The translations under genes were made by a program, and so were the position numbers. From Promethearchaeota archaeon (lineage in GTDB: Archaea > Asgardarchaeota > Lokiarchaeia > Sigynarchaeales > SOKP01): a DNA stretch of 9,826 nucleotides. How positions within the stretch are numbered: the stretch's first letter is position 1; every line of letters begins with the position of its first letter. Below are positions 5,415 through 9,826 of this stretch, piece by piece. A model generated the notes under the pieces. That model was not told where the DNA came from, ran no database searches, and worked only from the letters and a program-made list of their open reading frames with translations. The stretch spans positions 1-9,826 of the forward strand of contig WJIN01000182.1 of NCBI GenBank assembly GCA_014730295.1. Direction: 5' to 3'.

Positions 5415-8339
5415 GTGACTAGTAAAAATCAAAATCATACTGATAAACTTCTTTCAAAAAAAGGATATTATTCGGGTAACTTTAGACTTGATACTTCCGA
5501 ATGTCAAGAACCAAAAGCAGATGATGAGACCTCAAAAGAAAAATGGCTTGGAAAGGGGCGCAAAATTCGTATAAAACGAAAATTAAAACGCTGGGAAAGC
5601 AATATATCCCCAACAATCCCTCCAGAAGAGTTGACCGTGCATTTAGTAGGGCAATCTCATATTGATATTGCGTGGAAATGGCGAGAGGAGCAAACTAGAA
5701 AAAAAGCTCAAGTCACGTATAATAAAGCATTAGTTCATTCCTCATTATTTCCAGAAAAATTCTGTTTTGCCTTAAGTCAACCGCTTTTATTAGAGTGGAT
5801 AAAAGAAGATAATCCTTATTTATTCAAAAAAATTCAAGACACAGTAAAAAGTGAAAATATAGAACTTGTTGGGGGATCCTATGTTGAGCCGGATGCTATG
5901 ATGCCTTCAGCAGAGGCAATGATACGTCAACGCTTATATGGGATGAGATTCTATCATGAAAACTTTGATAACTTACCTAAAGTTGAGTGGTTTCTTGATT
6001 CATTTGGCTATAATTATGGTCTTCCTCAAATCTTAGTAAAATCAGGGGCAAAATATTTTTATACCAGTAAATTAACTTGGAATAGGGATACCGTCTTTCC
6101 GTTCGTACACTTTTTATGGAAATCACCGGATGGCTCAACCCTCCTTTCTGCCAATTTTCATTATGATCCTCAAGTCTTAGAGACATGGCAGACCTATCAA
6201 GTAGGTAGATATGTATTAAAAAAAGATGGGAAAAAACAGTGGAGTTATAAGCAAGATTATTCTCAACTTGATGAGCATATCGACCAAGACAATATTTGTC
6301 CTCATGTTGGGTATTTTTTTGGGCAGAGTGACGGCGGGCATGGACCTACACATAAAGAGGTCGCAGAAGCCAACACACTTGCGACCTTAAGTTGGTTTCG
6401 ATGGAGTAATATACACAAATATTTCAAATCGCTTTCAAAATATAAAGATTCCTTTCCAATTTGGGAAGATGAGTTGTATTTAGAAATTCATCGGGGATGT
6501 TTTTCGAGTCACGCACAGGTAAAACGCATGAATAGAAAATTTGAAAATCTATTACCAACCTTAGAAAGCCTTCTTTCTTTATTACTAGTATTTGATTCAG
6601 AATTACAAATTCCGGTAGAAAAACTCGAATTTGTATGGAAAGTTTTGTTAAAAAACCAGTTTCATGATATATTACCAGGAAGCTCTATACCGGAAGTGTA
6701 TGATGATTGCTGGGAGGATTGGAACAACCAGAATAAAATATGTACGCAAATTATTGAAGAAATCGGTAGAAAAATATCCTCAGAGCCAGTGGAACCCTTA
6801 TCTCAAAAAAAGGCTATGTTTTTATTATTTAACTCTCTAAGTTGGGAAAGATCCTCACGGATTTTTATACCAATATCTATTTTCCAAGATAACTTAGAAC
6901 TCTTACAGTCTAAAAAGCTTCCTTATGCGAAACTGATATTAAATAATTATAAAGAGCGTGAATATCTCTGTCAGCCTAAAAGTGCGGATCCTGAGAGTGC
7001 AATAGATCCAAAACCCGCAGGCTGGTGGACTGTACTTAAATTGAAGCCCTTAAGTATTAATGTTGCCACTTTACAATTACTAGATAAAGATGAGCAAGAA
7101 AAAATCCACTCCAAGAATTTTGAATTTGGAAAGCCTATCGTAATTACCCAAAATTCAATATCAAATGGGATAATAACGATTGACATTGATAAAGAAAACG
7201 GTTCCATTCAGAGATTATTACATACTGAACTTAATGAAGGTAACAACCTTATCGAAGGAACTGAGTCGAATTTATTGTATTGTTATCTCGACAGAACACC
7301 TCTACAGCATCACGCCTGGAACTTAACTCCAGATTATTGGAATCATCAATACACATTTTCAAATAATAAAAACGTGGTTATCTCTATTGAAGAAAAAGGA
7401 CCCATATTTTCTTCACTGAAAATTACAAAAGCATTTGGAAATAGTCCTGTGAGTCAAACTATATCCTTATTTAAAGAGTGTCCTGAAATTTATTTTGATT
7501 TTTCATCCAATTGGCACCAAGAAGATAGCATGCTAAAAATAAAATATTGTCCTACCACTAAATCTAATGAAGTAATAGCAGATGGGATGGCATGTGTAAT
7601 CGTATCAAAAATTAATCCAAAATCACCCTCGGATAAAGCTCGATTTGAAAAAATATGTCATAAATATTTTGATTTGAGTACTCCTAAAAAAGAATGGGGG
7701 ATTGCGCTGCTCAATGAAGGTAAATATGCATTCGATGTGCTTGATGGAAAAATGAGCCTTACCCTTCTACGAGCATGCAGATATCCTGAAACCGCTCCAG
7801 AAGCATGGGTAAATAAAGAGCGAGAATTAAATCTGATGAAGTATGATCATAAAGTTCCTAAATATAGTGGGTTAGGTAATTTCACATGTCGATATGCGCT
7901 TTTTCCACATAAAGGAGGAGCCTTGCAAAATTCAGATAGTTCTATAAATTATATAGTTAAGAGAAAAGCAGAAGAATTCAATATCCCAGCATTGATCATC
8001 CCAATTAATACTCCAGATTCGAAATTTGACACACATTTGATTGATAATCCAATTTGTACAATATCTCCTAATAATGTTATATTAAGTATCTTAAAACTTA
8101 ATGAATGGAAAAGAAATAATGATATAATCATACGTTTTCAAGAGATTTGTGGGGATCCCACTAAATCGGAAGTGACCTTCACACCACTCCTAGCTCAAAA
8201 GATTATAGCAATAAAGACCGTGGACTTTCTGGAAAGGGAGGAAAAGAGACCTTTCCTGTGGAACAAAAAAGAAGGAAGTTTACTTTTTAATATGGGAAAA
8301 TTTGAGCTGAGTACTTTTAAGTTAGAAATCTCTTTCTAA
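5415..8339 (+). CDS. GH38-family alpha-mannosidase
   Basis: This 974-residue glycoside hydrolase is predicted to cleave alpha-mannosidic bonds by a retaining, Zn-dependent mechanism. The catalytic domain begins near residue 75: HIDIAW gives zinc ligands H82 and D84; FLDSFGYN holds the nucleophile D195; GQSDGGHGP (303-311) is the family's acidic glycine-rich loop with D306; HRGCFSSHAQ (359-368) starts the helical middle domain; and NQFHDILPGSSI (414-425) carries the C-terminal zinc histidine H417. The remaining roughly 500 residues are the beta-rich GH38 C-terminal region. Residues 1-70 are a charged extension with a basic patch (about 48-59). No signal peptide or membrane segment is seen, so it is probably cytoplasmic. 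GTG at 5415 is the only standard start after the in-frame TAG at 5394. Length suits the family, and no frameshift is seen. Substrate cannot be read from the sequence: N-glycan trimming, protein demannosylation or mannosylglycerate-type hydrolysis are all possible. Confidence 0.93.
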   Translation: MTSKNQNHTDKLLSKKGYYSGNFRLDTSECQEPKADDETSKEKWLGKGRKIRIKRKLKRWESNISPTIPPEELTVHLVGQSHIDIAWKWREEQTRKKAQVTYNKALVHSSLFPEKFCFALSQPLLLEWIKEDNPYLFKKIQDTVKSENIELVGGSYVEPDAMMPSAEAMIRQRLYGMRFYHENFDNLPKVEWFLDSFGYNYGLPQILVKSGAKYFYTSKLTWNRDTVFPFVHFLWKSPDGSTLLSANFHYDPQVLETWQTYQVGRYVLKKDGKKQWSYKQDYSQLDEHIDQDNICPHVGYFFGQSDGGHGPTHKEVAEANTLATLSWFRWSNIHKYFKSLSKYKDSFPIWEDELYLEIHRGCFSSHAQVKRMNRKFENLLPTLESLLSLLLVFDSELQIPVEKLEFVWKVLLKNQFHDILPGSSIPEVYDDCWEDWNNQNKICTQIIEEIGRKISSEPVEPLSQKKAMFLLFNSLSWERSSRIFIPISIFQDNLELLQSKKLPYAKLILNNYKEREYLCQPKSADPESAIDPKPAGWWTVLKLKPLSINVATLQLLDKDEQEKIHSKNFEFGKPIVITQNSISNGIITIDIDKENGSIQRLLHTELNEGNNLIEGTESNLLYCYLDRTPLQHHAWNLTPDYWNHQYTFSNNKNVVISIEEKGPIFSSLKITKAFGNSPVSQTISLFKECPEIYFDFSSNWHQEDSMLKIKYCPTTKSNEVIADGMACVIVSKINPKSPSDKARFEKICHKYFDLSTPKKEWGIALLNEGKYAFDVLDGKMSLTLLRACRYPETAPEAWVNKERELNLMKYDHKVPKYSGLGNFTCRYALFPHKGGALQNSDSSINYIVKRKAEEFNIPALIIPINTPDSKFDTHLIDNPICTISPNNVILSILKLNEWKRNNDIIIRFQEICGDPTKSEVTFTPLLAQKIIAIKTVDFLEREEKRPFLWNKKEGSLLFNMGKFELSTFKLEISF

Positions 8340-8345
8340 TTTTAC

Positions 8346-8385
8346 AAATTTTAAAATTTCTTTATAGCTTGCACTCCTTTTTTCT
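8346..8385 (+). terminator. Palindrome plus T run after the mannosidase gene
   Basis: A perfect 14-base palindrome, AAATTTTAAAATTT, at 8346-8359 starts seven bases after the stop codon. It is followed at 8379-8384 by a run of six T. The palindrome is all A/T and would make a weak stem, so the T run is the likelier terminator. It separates the mannosidase from the histone gene. Confidence 0.4.
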
Positions 8386-8572
8386 AACTAGTAGATTATT
8401 AAAACGTTTGTTATTCTGTAAATTAAGAGATTGAAATTTTAAAAAAACCTTCGCTCTAATGCGTCAGAATCATATCCAGCTTCTTTCTTACAAGACATAG
8501 AATTTTTGTCGATCGGATGAAAATTATAAATTTATTAACCCACTTACACATTCTGACAGATCTACCATAATC

Positions 8573-8580
8573 TTTAAATA
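8573..8580 (+). promoter_or_regulatory. Upstream candidate TATA box for the histone gene
   Basis: TTTAAATA matches the archaeal box A well and would start transcription near 8603-8606, giving a leader of about 100 bases. That transcript would include the hairpin at 8606-8633 and the Shine-Dalgarno at 8688-8692. A second TATA-like site at 8673-8681 would start the transcript at or after the ATG and leave out the Shine-Dalgarno. This site is therefore more consistent with the presence of a ribosome binding site. Confidence 0.4.
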
Positions 8581-8605
8581 GTTGTATTGAGTAATATTAA
8601 ATAAA

Positions 8606-8641
8606 GAAGTTTATTGAAAAAATATTAAACTTCGATTTTTT
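8606..8641 (+). promoter_or_regulatory. Terminator-like hairpin in the histone leader
   Basis: Perfect 8-base arms GAAGTTTA (8606-8613) and TAAACTTC (8626-8633) enclose a 12-base loop and are followed by GA and a run of six T (8636-8641). This has the form of an intrinsic terminator or attenuator about 65 bases before the histone ATG. Alternatively the arms could be a protein-binding operator: the core ATTAAACTT (8624-8632) recurs as a direct repeat at 8650-8658. Confidence 0.45.
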
Positions 8642-8657
8642 CAAATAAAATTAAACT

Positions 8658-8681
8658 TAAGGAAAAAATTCCTTATATAAA
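8658..8681 (+). promoter_or_regulatory. Inverted repeat overlapping a TATA-like element before the histone gene
   Basis: Arms TAAGGAA (8658-8664) and TTCCTTA (8669-8675) flank a four-A loop, and the right arm runs into TTATATAAA (8673-8681). As DNA it could be an operator next to the TATA box. As RNA it would be a small stem just upstream of the Shine-Dalgarno. If this TATA is used, the transcript would begin at about the ATG. Confidence 0.4.
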
Positions 8682-8687
8682 AATAGT

Positions 8688-8692
8688 GGAGG
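8688..8692 (+). promoter_or_regulatory. Strong Shine-Dalgarno of the histone gene
   Basis: GGAGG lies 11 bases before the ATG at 8704. It is the clearest ribosome binding site in the window; the other genes lack one, which suggests a leadered mRNA and high translation for the histone. Confidence 0.75.
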
Positions 8693-8703
8693 AATAAAAT
8701 AAA

Positions 8704-8940
8704 ATGGCTAAAAAAGTATTTGCTTGGAGCCCAATTCGTAAACTCATGAAGGATAATGGTGCAGAAATGGTTGCAAGAGATGCCGTCGATGCTCTCATTG
8801 ATTATCTTGAACAAGTAGCAGAGCATGTAACGAGTGTTGCTCTTGAAATGACTAGACATGCTAACAGAAAGAAATTGACCAATGAGGATATGAATCTGGC
8901 GATAGATTTAGTTGAAAGCGAGTTTGGCGACATGGACTAA
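8704..8940 (+). CDS. Archaeal histone (HMf-like histone fold)
   Basis: This 78-residue protein is a single histone fold that dimerises and wraps DNA in chromatin. The three helices fall at about 9-17, 25-53 and 60-71, and the sequence aligns along its whole length with HMfB (SPIRKLMKDNGAE at 9-21, TRHANRKK at 50-57, NED at 60-62). G19, H52 and D62 correspond to HMfB G16, H49 and D59, which support dimer-dimer stacking and extended hypernucleosome fibres. The Arg that enters the minor groove (HMfB R19) is M22 and its Thr partner (T54) is K57, so the usual Arg-Thr pair is missing. R51, R55 and K56 remain as DNA contacts. It has no long tail, only an eight-residue N-terminal extension with an aromatic F6/W8 and an acidic C-terminus. 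The ATG is fixed by a strong GGAGG. A long poly-T terminator follows, so it is probably monocistronic. It is an abundant nucleoid protein by family. Confidence 0.96.
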   Translation: MAKKVFAWSPIRKLMKDNGAEMVARDAVDALIDYLEQVAEHVTSVALEMTRHANRKKLTNEDMNLAIDLVESEFGDMD

Positions 8941-8977
8941 ATATTAATCGAGGAAAATATTAAATTTATAATAATTC

Positions 8978-9011
8978 TTTTATTATTCTTTGTTTTTTTT
9001 TAATTTTTTTT
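8978..9011 (+). terminator. Poly-T terminator of the histone gene
   Basis: About 40 bases after the stop, a T-rich tract ends in runs of nine T (8993-9001) and eight T (9004-9011) separated by AA. No stem precedes it. This is the classic archaeal oligo-T terminator and the strongest in the window. Confidence 0.75.
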
Positions 9012-9096
9012 AAGTATCTAGAATTCCCTTTTCATAAATTACTAAACATCATTCATACCTCATATCTAAAAAAATAGATTCTTATTATATAACTCA

Positions 9097-9104
9097 TTTA
9101 TATA
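9097..9104 (+). promoter_or_regulatory. Putative TATA box for the RNase H-like orphan gene
   Basis: TTTATATA matches the archaeal box A consensus and sits about 70 bases before the ATG at 9172, implying a leader of roughly 45 bases. The rest of the 231-bp spacer (8941-9171) holds only the histone terminator and AT-rich sequence. Confidence 0.45.
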
Positions 9105-9171
9105 CTTGAAAAGAGATTAAAAAAACAGAAGAATTAAAAACATAGTAATTAGTAAAATAACGTTTTAAAAA

Positions 9172-9792
9172 ATGAAATGTATATCAACAAAAAACGCAAC
9201 AGAATGGAAAGGAAGAACAATTGAAATCGACGATGCGGGTACCGGAGATCTTGTAGGAGATGCTTTTATTGGGCTTCATGATACATCCAACGGGAAGATT
9301 ATTTTTCGAGGTATTCCGGTGGGATTGTACAAGAAAGGTAACAGAAGTGAAGATCGCCCAAAAAAAGAGATTTTGTCCGTTGTAAAGGATGGCTTGAAAA
9401 GTCTTCATTTTAATAAAGATAAAGACCGTATTCTACTTTGTCGAGGAGATTGTTTTGACCTTGTAAGAGAATATTTTGAGCAAGAAGACATAAATTATGT
9501 TCCCGCAATAGTTGAAGGGAAACTTCAAGATGCGGTAGAGGATAAGTTTTTTTCTCATTTACGCAATTTAGGTATTCGGTCTAAAATTGATGTGAATGAT
9601 TACAAAGGTCGTTTTTTCACTTTATTTAACTGGGTTTGCCAAGATTATCCTAATCGAAAACATTTTGTCAAAAGTGGATTTCCAGCGTGGGAAAAACGAT
9701 GGAAGAAAAAAGCTAAAAGGCGCTATAAGGCAAAGATTAAAAAGCGCCAAGAAATAAAAAAAAGAGCAGAAAAAATTGCAAAACAGATTTAA
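9172..9792 (+). CDS. Unrecognised protein with RNase H-like N-terminal pattern and basic tail
   Basis: I do not recognise this 206-residue protein as a named family. The N-terminus, TIEIDDAGTGDLVGDAF (16-32), resembles the first strand of RNase HII-type enzymes (GIDEAGRG), with acidic D20, D21 and D26. The predicted order is strand (16-20), strand (29-36), strand (42-50), helix (64-78), strand (86-91) ending in GD with D93, helix (94-104), strand (107-114) followed by E115, then a helix (118-132). That order and the acidic residues at strand ends fit an RNase H-like fold, which is inference. Residues about 172-206 are almost all Lys, Arg, Ala and Gln and should form a long basic helix that binds nucleic acid. 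The protein has no signal peptide, membrane segment or zinc-ribbon Cys pair. A TAA ends at 9168, three bases before the ATG, which fixes the start. It follows the histone gene on the same strand but behind a terminator. A real gene is likely; nuclease function is speculative. Confidence 0.8.
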   Translation: MKCISTKNATEWKGRTIEIDDAGTGDLVGDAFIGLHDTSNGKIIFRGIPVGLYKKGNRSEDRPKKEILSVVKDGLKSLHFNKDKDRILLCRGDCFDLVREYFEQEDINYVPAIVEGKLQDAVEDKFFSHLRNLGIRSKIDVNDYKGRFFTLFNWVCQDYPNRKHFVKSGFPAWEKRWKKKAKRRYKAKIKKRQEIKKRAEKIAKQI

Positions 9793-9826
9793 TTGTTCTT
9801 GTTTTTATTATTATATTCTCATTATA
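9793..9826 (+). terminator. T-rich sequence after the orphan gene
   Basis: The bases after the stop codon are T-rich, with a run of five T near 9803-9807, and continue to the window edge. They fit a poly-T terminator, but the tract may extend beyond what can be seen. Confidence 0.4.

Larger units (their letters stand above)
8340..8703 (+). other. 364-bp intergenic region between mannosidase and histone genes
   Basis: This spacer contains no convincing gene. It holds the mannosidase 3' end with a palindrome and T run, then a stretch of more mixed composition (about 8440-8565) in which no tRNA or box C/D RNA could be recognised. The histone leader follows, with two TATA-like sites, two inverted repeats and a Shine-Dalgarno. 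A short open frame on the minus strand (8439-8532) is too small to call. Confidence 0.6.

Noticed and set aside
8439..8532. Minus-strand open frame of about 30 codons, with an internal ATG at 8498 giving 19 residues
   Set aside because: No ribosome binding site, no recognised family, and very short; not called as a gene.
8510..8560. Possible box C/D small RNA (GGATGA and CTGA elements on the plus strand)
   Set aside because: The C-box match is imperfect and no internal D'/C' pair is visible.
8641..8859. Minus-strand frame of 72 codons overlapping the histone gene
   Set aside because: It is antisense to a clear histone and its translation has no recognisable features.
1..9826. Search by eye for tRNA, rRNA, CRISPR repeats, insertion sequences or phage genes
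   Set aside because: No cloverleaf with a T-loop motif, no regularly spaced repeats, and no transposase or integrase motifs were found on either strand.

Overview
The window looks like chromosome of an Asgard (Promethearchaeota/Lokiarchaeia-like) archaeon. The evidence is a low G+C sequence with AT-rich spacers, an archaeal-type histone, TATA-box promoters close to start codons, and a long protein fusing a Roadblock/LC7 domain to a Rab/Ras-like small GTPase. The phylum is an inference from gene content. No rRNA, tRNA, insertion sequence, CRISPR array or phage gene was seen.

Layout. 61-1626 (+): Roadblock + small GTPase + a C-terminal domain that reads as a degenerate second GTPase. 1710-2777 (-): a 3-isopropylmalate dehydrogenase-like enzyme, convergent with the GTPase gene. 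2985-4226 (+): a multi-pass membrane M28 zinc peptidase, divergent from the dehydrogenase. 4412-5335 (+): an ARH3-like ADP-ribosylglycohydrolase whose conserved N-terminus has no ATG and probably starts at a CTG. 5415-8339 (+): a large GH38 alpha-mannosidase starting at GTG. A 364-bp spacer follows, rich in inverted repeats and TATA-like sites. 8704-8940 (+): a histone with a clear Shine-Dalgarno. 9172-9792 (+): an unrecognised protein whose N-terminus resembles an RNase H-fold nuclease and whose C-terminal tail is very basic.

How they work together. There is no obvious single operon. The peptidase, ADP-ribosylglycohydrolase and mannosidase share a strand and all predict hydrolytic removal of peptides, ADP-ribose or mannose, so a loose macromolecule-turnover cluster is possible, but each has its own promoter-like sequence. 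The histone and the basic RNase H-like protein are both likely nucleic-acid proteins but are separated by a strong poly-T terminator.

The most unusual items are: the Roadblock-GTPase-pseudoGTPase architecture with altered G1 and G3 residues; an M28 peptidase whose catalytic fold is interrupted twice by membrane hairpins; the ARH3-like enzyme with a non-ATG start and a displaced catalytic glutamate; the orphan RNase H-like protein; and a histone lacking the usual Arg-Thr pair behind a leader with a terminator-like hairpin.
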